Of a DNA stretch of 64,000 nt, positions 35,297 to 43,548 are shown in pieces. The number at the start of each line of letters is the position of its first letter. The stretch's first letter is position 1. This stretch comes from an uncultured Pseudomonadota bacterium (GTDB lineage Bacteria > Myxococcota_A > UBA796 > SXON01). The translations under genes were made by a program, and so were the position numbers. The notes under the pieces were generated by a model, which worked only from the letters and a program-made list of their open reading frames with translations, made no database searches and had not been told where the DNA came from. The stretch lies in NCBI GenBank assembly GCA_903875225.1, contig CAIQVJ010000032.1, positions 1 to 64,000 on the forward strand, given 5' to 3'.

Positions 35297-36233
35297 CCCA
35301 GACCCAACCGAACTCCCCAAAGTGCCCCGCCCGAAAACGACCGTTTTCACCCACACAGACGATGCAGGAGTAACCCCCTCCGTCAGCAGGGCCGTGGCCG
35401 ATCTCTGGAGAGCCGGGATCCTCGATGGATTCAGCGTGATTGCCAACGGAGACGGGATGGCCGAACTCCGGGAGGCAGCGCTCTCTGCGCCGGAACGCCC
35501 GCTGCGCCTCGCCGTTCACCTCAACCTGAGTGAGGGTCAGAGCAGCGCGCCCCCAGCCCGTGTGCCGCTCCTGGTCGACGATCGGGGACACCTGCGACAC
35601 TCATTTGGGAGTCTGCTTTCGTTTTGGATTGGTGGTTCTCCGGCAAGGCGACGAGCCCTGGTCCAGCAGGCTGCCGAGGAGTGGCGCGCACAGACAGCCA
35701 GGGTCACCGACGGTTTCGCGCCGCGCCGCTTGGCCAGTCTGGACGGCCACATCCATGTCCACGCGCTTCCATTTCTCTTTCGCGTAGCGTGCGAAATCGC
35801 GTTGGAATTCGGCGTTCCCGGAGTTCGGATTTCCAGAGAACCGCTCTTCCTACCGCCCGGCCGTTTTTTCCCACCGCGATCCTGGTGGGACAATCTGCCC
35901 AAGCATGTCGTGTTGCGCGCCTGTTCGCGGCTGAACGAACCCACCGCCAATGCGGCGGGCCTGTCACACCCCGACCGAATCGTCGGAATCTTGAGCAGCG
36001 GTAGGATGTCGGCGGCGGATGCTCTCGCAGGCGTTTCCGCCGCTGAGCGCGGCGGGGCGAAGGTCATCGAGGTGGTTTTTCACGCCGGACGCGAAACCGG
36101 TCCCCCCGTTTCCCGCTGGGCGAATCGGGCCGACCTCGAACGCTCATATCGGTCCGTCGGTCGGCAGTTTGAGGCGGAAGAATCGGCGCGACTTCGTGAA
36201 ACCCTGATTCGCCGAGGCTACCGCTCTGACTAA
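35286..36233 (+). CDS. ChbG/YdjC-family carbohydrate deacetylase
   Basis: A 315-residue enzyme of the YdjC/ChbG family, which removes acetyl groups from acetylated sugars using a bound metal. The metal-binding motifs are seen: THTDDAGVTPS (Asp 25, Asp 26), LAVHLNLSEG, and SLDGHIHVHALP (around 150-160). The start ATG at 35286 has a GGAG 6 bases upstream and overlaps the GNAT gene end. Placed with acyltransferase and glycosyltransferases, it would process a polysaccharide or its precursor. Its 3' end overlaps the convergent membrane protein gene by 4 bases. Confidence 0.85.
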   Translation: MRFSPDPTELPKVPRPKTTVFTHTDDAGVTPSVSRAVADLWRAGILDGFSVIANGDGMAELREAALSAPERPLRLAVHLNLSEGQSSAPPARVPLLVDDRGHLRHSFGSLLSFWIGGSPARRRALVQQAAEEWRAQTARVTDGFAPRRLASLDGHIHVHALPFLFRVACEIALEFGVPGVRISREPLFLPPGRFFPPRSWWDNLPKHVVLRACSRLNEPTANAAGLSHPDRIVGILSSGRMSAADALAGVSAAERGGAKVIEVVFHAGRETGPPVSRWANRADLERSYRSVGRQFEAEESARLRETLIRRGYRSD

Positions 36234-38095
36234 CGGCGTGCTCCTGCTCCACCCGCCCAAAGCGCGACACAGCCCGCGACACCGAGCACGGACAACAACA
36301 GTCCAGGCATCAACTCGCGAGGCGCGTAGCTGATCCTCACCTGACTCGACCCGGCTGGAACGCCCCGTACGACGACGCGCCCCAATGCATCCGCCTCGAC
36401 CCGACCGACGTTCGAGACCCAGTCCGGTGCCCACGTCCGGTTGAACGTGAGGTCGCCCTCGCTCGCCAGCGTGACGTCTGCTGTAGCAGTGTTCGCGGTC
36501 ATGGAAAACGCGTTCAGCCGCCCGGACTCCACCCGTACCTGCGGCCCTGGCCCGGTCCACAGTCCCGGCGCCGGGTAATAGGGTGTGCCGGCAACACAGG
36601 CGACCTGCCCGACCCCCCTGGCGGGGAAGTGGATGCCCTCCTCTAGAAAGGCACTCTCGTCCGGACCCGGGGCGGGGACCAGATAGAACTCGGGTTCTTC
36701 AGTGGCCTGGGGATGAATCGGCTCATAGTGTACCTCCCCTATGACGTCCTCCGAACCCATCTGGCAGGCGATGCCTCCCACCACGAGGAGGGCGAGCACG
36801 CTCGGCACTACACGGGACCTGAGCAGCGCCCGCCCCACCGCGACGGCGCGGTCCAGAGCCAGTCCCGCGGCCAGCGCCAGGTAGAAGGTGAGCAGAATGA
36901 TGAACCGGGAGGGAACGCGCATGGAACCAAACCCCGGCAGCATGTGCAGCAGCGACCAAGGAGCAAACCTCGAAAAATCGCCGAGGGTAAGCAACAAGAA
37001 GAACGTCGCCCCCACGACGACCCAGCGCCGCCCGCGGAGTGCAAGCAAGAGGCCAAGCCCCCCGATCAACACACCCCACGGGCCGATGAATCCACCATAC
37101 TCACCAAGCGGGTACCTACCGGAGGGAACCAGCGTGGAGGCCCGCTCCGTCAGGTTGGAATACACCTGCATCAACGTCGCTGCATCCAAGTCGTCGGTCG
37201 GGCGCGGGAACCGCCCCACCGTCTCAAGGATCGGCAACAAGCGGAATGCACCCACCAGGGCGAAGAGCACGCCCGAAACCAGCCAGGCAACGACCACGCC
37301 GCGCAGTCGACGCAGGTCGGTGGCCAGCGTGACACCATCGAGGATGAGCACCAGCCAAAGATGGGCCAATGGATATGCTCCTCCCTCCGCGATCGTCATC
37401 GTGAGCACCATGGCTATCGCCGCCGCCCACTTGACCTCATCAATCGCCGCACGCCAAGCCATCAGGAGCCATGGCAGCAAGTAGTAGGGCAGAAAGCACG
37501 GGTGGCCAGCCAGGACGTGCAGTGAGAAAAAGCTGCTTGCACCGAACACGACCGCCCCAAGCGCCGCCCCCTCCCAGCCCACGCCGAGAAGGCGCCTGCA
37601 GCAGAGGTACATACCAGCGATGCCCGCCGCGGTGTTCAGAACGATCGTCAACTTCAAGGCCGACACTGTGCCGAGGAGAAAAGCGAGCAGGAACAATGGC
37701 GAATAGATCTGCGCTACGGGGTCGCCCAGCAGAAAGATCCCACCGCATTTCCACGGATCCCAAAGCGGGATCTCAGAATACCGCGTCACGGCGACGTATG
37801 CCGCCTCCCACTGATGCCGAAATAGGAACCAATCGGTTCCCAGCATCTCCGTGCGGTCCCAATCCCGGACCATGTCCCTCCAGAATGCCAAAGCTCCCGT
37901 CAATGACGCGACAGCGATGCACAGGCCGCGAAAGACCGTCCCGCCGCTCCTGGCTCGGCGGGGCAATGCAGCGCCGGGCGAGCGGGCGTCCGGGACCTTG
38001 AGCAGGGGGGGCATGCGCAGAGGTATCCTCTCTCGGATCCTTAGCTCGTCTGCCGGCAAGGTAGGTGTCTCCGCGATGGCCCCACGGGGAGACAC
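36230..38095 (-). CDS. YfhO-like polytopic membrane protein
   Basis: A 621-residue protein with about 12 spans. The loop after span 1 (GTDWFLFRHQWEAAYVAVTR and IPLWDPWKCGGIF) and the later LPGFGSMRVPSRFI motif are hallmarks of YfhO-like bacterial membrane proteins related to GT-C enzymes. The C-terminal soluble domain (FNRTWAPDWVSNVGRVEADA, then a last span) agrees. The start is GTG at 38095; an ATG at 38014 (MPPLLKV) is also plausible because the first 28 residues look non-essential. In B. subtilis YfhO is linked to lipoteichoic acid glycosylation. Its substrate here is unknown. Confidence 0.78.
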   Translation of the reverse strand: MSPRGAIAETPTLPADELRIRERIPLRMPPLLKVPDARSPGAALPRRARSGGTVFRGLCIAVASLTGALAFWRDMVRDWDRTEMLGTDWFLFRHQWEAAYVAVTRYSEIPLWDPWKCGGIFLLGDPVAQIYSPLFLLAFLLGTVSALKLTIVLNTAAGIAGMYLCCRRLLGVGWEGAALGAVVFGASSFFSLHVLAGHPCFLPYYLLPWLLMAWRAAIDEVKWAAAIAMVLTMTIAEGGAYPLAHLWLVLILDGVTLATDLRRLRGVVVAWLVSGVLFALVGAFRLLPILETVGRFPRPTDDLDAATLMQVYSNLTERASTLVPSGRYPLGEYGGFIGPWGVLIGGLGLLLALRGRRWVVVGATFFLLLTLGDFSRFAPWSLLHMLPGFGSMRVPSRFIILLTFYLALAAGLALDRAVAVGRALLRSRVVPSVLALLVVGGIACQMGSEDVIGEVHYEPIHPQATEEPEFYLVPAPGPDESAFLEEGIHFPARGVGQVACVAGTPYYPAPGLWTGPGPQVRVESGRLNAFSMTANTATADVTLASEGDLTFNRTWAPDWVSNVGRVEADALGRVVVRGVPAGSSQVRISYAPRELMPGLLLSVLGVAGCVALWAGGAGARR

Positions 38096-38117
38096 CGGGC
38101 GTTATGGTCTGCCTCGA

Positions 38118-38186
38118 ATGATCGCGATGCCCGACAGACCGCGCCCCTACGCCGTCCGATGCGGCTTTTTCCGCGTGTCGGCATGA
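38118..38186 (+). CDS. Candidate 22-residue leader ORF coupled to the methyltransferase
   Basis: A short frame (MIAMPDRPRPYAVRCGFFRV...) begins 9 bases after a TATGGT hexamer (38103-38108) and its TGA overlaps the ATG of the methyltransferase at 38183 (ATGA). There is no Shine-Dalgarno sequence before 38183, so coupling through this leader is possible. Coding status is uncertain. Confidence 0.3.
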   Translation: MIAMPDRPRPYAVRCGFFRVSA

Positions 38187-39076
38187 GCGGGACTTCCCTG
38201 GGGTTAGACGAGTGCTCGTGTCCCCTCTGCGGCGAGCCCCCGCCGGTCCGTGCGCGCGTCGTTTCGGCCCCCTACCGGGTGGTAGACTGCCCGTTCTGCT
38301 CGATGAGGTACCTCACGCCGCGTGCCCACGAGGCCGACATCAACAGGCTCTACAGCGCCCCGGCATACTGGAAGCACGATGGCGCTTCATGCGGATATTC
38401 ATCCTATACAGCGATGAATTCCTTGCTGGAGAGGACCTTCGTCCGACGACTGGAGCGACTGGGGGACGCCCGGGGAGCTCGACTGCTCGACGTTGGGTGC
38501 GGACCGGGCGCGGGTATCGCGGCAGCAGCCTCGCTCGGCTACGAGGCGTGGGGCCTGGACGTCTCGCAGAGTGCCGTGTCCATCGCATCCGCCCGGTTTC
38601 CGGGGCGGGTTTGCCGCGGCGCGTTGTCAGATCGACAATTTCCGCAAGGTTCGTTCGACGTCATCACCCTTTTCGATGTGATCGAGCACCTGTACCAGCC
38701 TCGCAGGATCGCAGCAGACCTCGCGTGGCATCTGGCCCCACGGGGACGGATCCTGATCGCTACGCCAAATGTGAACAGCATTCTATCGCGAGTGACAGGG
38801 AGCCGATGGGTCTCGTACAAGATTCCCGAGCATGTCTCGTTCTTCTCACCGCACACGCTTCGCCGCGCGCTGGCGCCGGAAATTGAGATCGAACGGATAT
38901 CCAGCTGCGGTCAATACGTATCGCCAGACTTCCTGCTCAAGCGTGTCGGAGACGCCCTGCCGTATTGTCGAACCGCGTGCAGGAGAGGGGCCGAACTGCT
39001 ACGGGCCAGCGATAGGCAGATCTATGTAAACTCGGGCTCCATGCTGGTGACGGCAGGCCACGGCAAGGCTCCATGA
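38183..39076 (+). CDS. SAM-dependent methyltransferase with N-terminal zinc-ribbon-like motif
   Basis: A 297-residue class I methyltransferase. An N-terminal pair of CxxC motifs (Cys 13/16 and Cys 36/39) precedes the domain, as in many sugar C- or O-methyltransferases of polysaccharide clusters. The SAM-binding motif LLDVGCGPGAG lies at about 99-109, GLDVS after it, and FDVITLFDVIEHLYQP follows. The start ATG at 38183 is preferred over ATG 38159 because the leader frame ends there; both are in frame. It overlaps the glycosyltransferase gene by 4 bases (ATGA). Confidence 0.85.
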   Translation: MSGTSLGLDECSCPLCGEPPPVRARVVSAPYRVVDCPFCSMRYLTPRAHEADINRLYSAPAYWKHDGASCGYSSYTAMNSLLERTFVRRLERLGDARGARLLDVGCGPGAGIAAAASLGYEAWGLDVSQSAVSIASARFPGRVCRGALSDRQFPQGSFDVITLFDVIEHLYQPRRIAADLAWHLAPRGRILIATPNVNSILSRVTGSRWVSYKIPEHVSFFSPHTLRRALAPEIEIERISSCGQYVSPDFLLKRVGDALPYCRTACRRGAELLRASDRQIYVNSGSMLVTAGHGKAP

Positions 39077-39885
39077 GACCTGTGGACATCTCGGTGGTGC
39101 TGCCCGTGTTCAACGCGGCATCGTTCGTGGACAAGAGCCTTGCCCAGCTCGCCCATTTCCTGGGGGCGGGGGCCGCCACCTGGGAGATCGTCGCGGTGGA
39201 TGACGGCAGCACCGATGAAACGCTGGCTCGACTCACCGGCTCTTCCGTTTCGAACCTGAGGGTCGTCGCCCTGCCAGCGAATCTCGGTAAATTCGGGGCG
39301 TTGAAGACTGGGATGCAAGCGAGTCGTGGTCGGTGTAGAGTGTTCATGGACGTGGACATCCCGTTCGACCTCTCTGCCGTCCCCTACATGGCCCATCTGG
39401 TCAACGAGCGAGGATTTCACATAGTGACCGGCGACCGAACGCTCATGGGCTCTGACTATCGCCCCCACCTTTCGTTGCGCCGCGGTACCGCCTCGACCCT
39501 GTTTTCCTTCCTCGTCCGGGAAATTGTGGCCGGGGGACTTTTCGACACGCAATGCGGTTTGAAGGCGTTTCGCGGCGACGTAGCCGAGGCGTTGTTTCCG
39601 CTCCTGCGGGAGAACGGCTTTGCGGGCGATGTGGAGCTCCTCTACATCGCCCTGAAGTACAACCTCGAGATCAAGCGGGTACCCGTGCGATTGCTGCAAT
39701 CGGGACCCAGCTCAGTCAGGTTGGGCCCCGACTCCATCCGCATGATGTCGGGCATCGCGTCGCTGCGGCGACAGTGGCGCTCCGGTCAGTACCGGTCCCA
39801 GACGCTCGCCACGATAGCGGAGCAGGAGTACTGGACGGAGCCCGGAGAACCGAGGGCGCCGATTCATCACCGTAGTCTACGGTAG
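39073..39885 (+). CDS. Family 2 glycosyltransferase, dolichol-phosphate mannosyltransferase type
   Basis: A 270-residue GT-A fold transferase. DISVVLPVFNAASFV (about 5-19), EIVAVDDGSTDET (about 38-50), MDVDIPFDLS near 95 (the D-x-D type metal site), and DTQCGLKAFRGD plus GFAGDVELLYIALK match the polyprenyl-phosphate mannose/glucose synthases. Such enzymes charge a lipid carrier with a sugar, which GT-C membrane enzymes then use; this fits the seven polytopic proteins in this region. Its start overlaps the methyltransferase stop, and its 3' end overlaps a convergent gene by 19 bases. Confidence 0.88.
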   Translation: MRPVDISVVLPVFNAASFVDKSLAQLAHFLGAGAATWEIVAVDDGSTDETLARLTGSSVSNLRVVALPANLGKFGALKTGMQASRGRCRVFMDVDIPFDLSAVPYMAHLVNERGFHIVTGDRTLMGSDYRPHLSLRRGTASTLFSFLVREIVAGGLFDTQCGLKAFRGDVAEALFPLLRENGFAGDVELLYIALKYNLEIKRVPVRLLQSGPSSVRLGPDSIRMMSGIASLRRQWRSGQYRSQTLATIAEQEYWTEPGEPRAPIHHRSLR

Positions 39886-41666
39886 ACCGGGCCTGCCGGC
39901 GTCTGCACCCGCTCCCATCGGAGTTGCACAAGCCCGCGTAGAAGCGGCTCTGCAACCGCCCGATCCTGCGTCCCGAGTTCCCGCAGGGGGCCCGTCAGCG
40001 GGTCGGGCAGCCCATCACTTGTTCCAAGGGGGACCTCGCGCAGACCTTCTCTCTCAAACCACACCAGGAAGTCGTAGCGACTTGGGTCGAGTAACTCCAT
40101 TGGCTGGTACTGCGAATTTTCGAAGATGGGCGAATAACATGTCGAATTCGGAACTTCCAATTCGATGAGCCAGCACCCCTCCAGAGCCAGCTTCTTGGAG
40201 TACCCCTGGGGAGGAAGGAAGGAGAGCATCAACACCCGGAGGGGCGGGCCATCACTTCCCGCCCCCCTCACAACGTCAGCCACCGCATGCATCGCCGCAC
40301 CGTACGCCGGCCGCGGAAACTGGAGGAGTGGGTCGCCCTGGATTACGGGGCGCACCAGGGCGTCGTCCTGCCAGTGAGGGCCGGACGCGAACACCACTTC
40401 GAGGCGTTCAACGACGGCAGCCCCGAGGGCAGCAGTGCAAAGCAGTCCGCGAAGGAGGGGTCGCCGAATCGACGTGAGCCCGACGGCGCCCCCCACCACC
40501 AGTCCAGTGAGGGAGGGGATGAGATACCAGTTGCCGATGCGAACCGAACTGGAAAGGACGAGCAGGGGTAGCGCGTGCATGCCCACAAGGGCAACTCGCT
40601 CGCGGGTCAGCGGGCGCAGGCTGGCCGCCAGTCCAACCCAAAGGAGCGCGACCAGGGGAAAGAGCACGAGGTGCGTCGCACACTCCTCGACGTAGGCGAA
40701 CTGGCGCGGCAGCACCGCATGGTCGGGAAGCCAGTTGCCATCGGCCGCGCCCGGCACACCCTTGTCGCCCAGCTTCGCCCCGAACGACATGTACTCGATG
40801 GCTGCACCACGACCGGACCACAAACCGGCCACCAGCAACACCGGGGCCACGATGACCACGAACCCCAGCAGCCGCCTCCACGGCCGATCGCCTCGCCATG
40901 CCCGCCGAAGCGAGGTATCGATGGCGATCCACCCGGGCAGGAGCGCCACCTGGGCCACATTGAGCGTGCCGCTGGTGTTCTCAGCGACGCGAAAAGCAAC
41001 CAGCGCCAGCAAGGCCACCCCGATGCACGACCCGACATTGGCGAAGCCATCCCCGACCAGCAGCAGCAGGGACATCCATGCGGCGATTGCCGCGAGTGGC
41101 ACCGCATCGACGTGGGAGATGGCCGCACCTACGAACGCCGGCGTGCCGCAGGCCAGAACTGCCGCGAACAACCCCGTCAGCGGCCCCCGGCCGAGTTTGC
41201 CAAGCCGATAGCATGCCATTGCGAGCAGGGCGAACCAGAACCTGAGCCCGAGCGCCGCGACCGCCGCAGAACCGGGAAAAAGCACCACGAGAATGGCCGC
41301 AGGCAGAGCATGCAGCGGGAACGCATTGATGTAGTCGTCACCTTGATACCAGATCCACCGGGTACGTTCAACCCACGACATGGCCGTCGGCGTGGGCGCA
41401 TCGAAGCCTGCAGGGCAGAAATACGAAACCGAGCAAAGGGGCTGGATTGGTGACCAGCCCTCCATCACACGGGCCAATCGGACCAGCGCTCCGTAGCTCT
41501 CGTGATGGGTATCCTGGGGGAACGACAGGCTGCGCTGGTCCCGGTACACGCCGAGCCCGGTGTCCACCAACAAGATCAGCGCGAGGAGCAGCGGTGCCAT
41601 ACGCCGGATCCATGCGACGAACCCGGCTGCCCTGACGGAGACCGAGGGTGGATTCACAGCGCTCAT
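39867..41666 (-). CDS. Polytopic membrane protein, family A paralogue 1
   Basis: A 599-residue protein with about 11 spans, starting at ATG 41666 (MSAVNPP). First periplasmic loop: RDQRSLSFPQDTHHESYG, with acidic residues near conserved His. Later a GVPG-rich loop, NWYLIPSLTGLVVGG, and a soluble C-terminal domain of about 120 residues (RYDFLVWFEREGLREVP, QTPAGPVYRRLR). It is clearly homologous to the proteins at 41663-43429 and 50168-51979. Its start overlaps the previous minus-strand gene by 4 bases. Probably GT-C-like, no family name recognised with certainty. Confidence 0.72.
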   Translation of the reverse strand: MSAVNPPSVSVRAAGFVAWIRRMAPLLLALILLVDTGLGVYRDQRSLSFPQDTHHESYGALVRLARVMEGWSPIQPLCSVSYFCPAGFDAPTPTAMSWVERTRWIWYQGDDYINAFPLHALPAAILVVLFPGSAAVAALGLRFWFALLAMACYRLGKLGRGPLTGLFAAVLACGTPAFVGAAISHVDAVPLAAIAAWMSLLLLVGDGFANVGSCIGVALLALVAFRVAENTSGTLNVAQVALLPGWIAIDTSLRRAWRGDRPWRRLLGFVVIVAPVLLVAGLWSGRGAAIEYMSFGAKLGDKGVPGAADGNWLPDHAVLPRQFAYVEECATHLVLFPLVALLWVGLAASLRPLTRERVALVGMHALPLLVLSSSVRIGNWYLIPSLTGLVVGGAVGLTSIRRPLLRGLLCTAALGAAVVERLEVVFASGPHWQDDALVRPVIQGDPLLQFPRPAYGAAMHAVADVVRGAGSDGPPLRVLMLSFLPPQGYSKKLALEGCWLIELEVPNSTCYSPIFENSQYQPMELLDPSRYDFLVWFEREGLREVPLGTSDGLPDPLTGPLRELGTQDRAVAEPLLRGLVQLRWERVQTPAGPVYRRLR

Positions 41667-43429
41667 CCGCCCCCCGGCACAGGCCCGCTGCCCGGAATCT
41701 TCCGGTAGACCGGGCCGGACGGGGTGTGCACGGTCTCCCATCGAAAGCGGCGGAGGCCCTCGACCAGTTTCTGGGACACCTGTTGAGCGGGCGACATATG
41801 GTTGAAGGCATCCAGCAACATGCTGGGCAGCGGTCCGGACTCCCCCATCGGCATTTCGAACAACCCCTGCCTCTCGAACCAGGCCAGGACATCATACCGA
41901 CCGGGATCGAGCACTACCGCGGGCGTTCGCAGGTCACTCTCGTACATTGGTGCGTAGCACGTCGCGTCCGGGGCATCGAACTCGACCACCCAGCATGTTC
42001 GGAGGCCCCGCGTTCGCATCGTCGCGAGGACCAGCACCCTCACCGGCTTGCCATCGGCGCGAGGCTCCCGGGCCACCTTAGATATCTCGGCGACCGCCGC
42101 GCCCTCGTCGGGGCGGGGGTACTGGAGCACCTTGTCCCCCTGAATGACGGGCTGCACCAACTCGTCGCCGGTCCATCTGGGGACCTCGGCGACAGTGGCT
42201 GCAAAGCGCTCGACCCCCGCGCTCGTGAGGGCGGCGCCGCAGAACAGGGCCCTGAGATACCTGTTCGGCACCAACGCAAGGCCGATCGCCCCAGCGACTA
42301 CGAGGCCCGGGAGCGAAGGGATGAGGTACCAGTTCGCCACCCGGACGGACAGGGAGAGCACCAGCAGGGGGAGGAGGTGCATCCCCGCGACCGCGATCGC
42401 CGGCCGCCTGCCAGAAGAGACGGCCGCGATCAATCCGGCCCAGAGGAGATACACGAGAGGTTGAAGTACGAGATGTCGCGCCGACTCCTCGAGATAGGCC
42501 AGCCGGCGAGGCAGCACCGCGACCTCGGGCACCCAGTTTCCGTCGACAGTCCCCGGCACCCCGTTGTCGCCCAGCTGAGCGCCGAAAAACATGTACTGGA
42601 GAGCCCCATCGCGCCCCGGCCAGAACAGCAGCACTAGCACTGCAGGAGCGAGGATGGTAGCAACGCCGAGCAGTCGGCGCCACCGACGATCACCCCTCCA
42701 GCCTGGAGCCAACCCCGCCTGGGCCGCCACCAGCCACGGCCCCGCACACGTGAGCGCCACGAGGAGGGTACCGCTGACATTCTCGGAGACGCGAAAGGCC
42801 AACATGGTCAGCGCCGACACTCCCAGGCACGGCAGGAGCCTCGAAAATCCTTCCGTGGCAAAAAGAAGCACAGCGATCCACGCAGCAATCGCGGCGAGCG
42901 CGATGTCGTCGCGATGCTCCATCGCGGCTCCGAAAAGGCCAGGGGTTCCACAGGCGAGGAGGACTGCGAACAGCCCAGTCACCGGCCCGCGGCCGAGACG
43001 TCCCAGCAAGAAGCACGCGACGAGCAGGCAGGCAAACCACAGCCGGGGCCCCAACGCTGCAACTGCCGCCGACCCGGGAAACAGCGCCACCAGCGCCGCC
43101 GCCGGCAGCGCATTCAGGGGGTAGGCGTTTGCGTACACCCCCCCCTGGGTCCAGAGCCAGCGGTAGCGCGATACCCACGACGTTGGGGCGGTTGATCGCT
43201 CCTCAAAGCCGTAGGGACAGAACAGACCGATGTCGCAGTCCGACTCGACCGGCCGCCACCCTTCGATGACCCGCGCGAGGCGGCTGACCATCAGGTAGGT
43301 GTCGTGATGGGTCTCCTGCGGGTAGGACAAGCTCCTGTGGTCGCGGTACATCCCAGCACCGACGTCGACCGCAAGGAAGAGAAGAAGGAGCAGAGGTGCA
43401 AACCGGCGACAGACCCGGCCCATGCTCAT
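41663..43429 (-). CDS. Polytopic membrane protein, family A paralogue 2
   Basis: A 588-residue paralogue of its downstream neighbour, overlapping it by 4 bases. The first loop reads RDHRSLSYPQETHHDTYL, with the acidic residues kept; later segments FPGSAAVAALG, LACGTPGLFGAA and NWYLIPSLPGLVVAG match the family. The soluble C terminus contains RYDVLAWFERQGLFEMP and TPSGPVYRKI, then a Gly/Pro tail. The start ATG at 43429 is chosen from the mini-frame that ends on it (ATGA). It is divergent from the second giant pentapeptide-TPR gene. Confidence 0.72.
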   Translation of the reverse strand: MSMGRVCRRFAPLLLLLFLAVDVGAGMYRDHRSLSYPQETHHDTYLMVSRLARVIEGWRPVESDCDIGLFCPYGFEERSTAPTSWVSRYRWLWTQGGVYANAYPLNALPAAALVALFPGSAAVAALGPRLWFACLLVACFLLGRLGRGPVTGLFAVLLACGTPGLFGAAMEHRDDIALAAIAAWIAVLLFATEGFSRLLPCLGVSALTMLAFRVSENVSGTLLVALTCAGPWLVAAQAGLAPGWRGDRRWRRLLGVATILAPAVLVLLFWPGRDGALQYMFFGAQLGDNGVPGTVDGNWVPEVAVLPRRLAYLEESARHLVLQPLVYLLWAGLIAAVSSGRRPAIAVAGMHLLPLLVLSLSVRVANWYLIPSLPGLVVAGAIGLALVPNRYLRALFCGAALTSAGVERFAATVAEVPRWTGDELVQPVIQGDKVLQYPRPDEGAAVAEISKVAREPRADGKPVRVLVLATMRTRGLRTCWVVEFDAPDATCYAPMYESDLRTPAVVLDPGRYDVLAWFERQGLFEMPMGESGPLPSMLLDAFNHMSPAQQVSQKLVEGLRRFRWETVHTPSGPVYRKIPGSGPVPGGG

Positions 43430-43461
43430 GCGGGCGACTCGGACGCGGGGGCACACACCAT
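43426..43461 (-). CDS. Candidate 11-residue leaderless mini-ORF
   Basis: On the minus strand a TAGGCT hexamer (43468-43473) is followed after exactly 6 bases by an ATG that opens MVCAPASESPA and stops at a TGA overlapping the ATG of the membrane-protein gene at 43429. That is the same spacing as at three other genes in the window. It may be a coupled leader peptide; no amino-acid run suggests attenuation. Low certainty. Confidence 0.3.
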   Translation of the reverse strand: MVCAPASESPA

Positions 43462-43548
43462 GCTGGGAGCCTATCCCGCTGAAGCCGCCCCGGGCCCCCG
43501 CCCGCCGCCATCTTCCTGTGATACAGCAGCAGCCGCCGTGAGAGCCGA

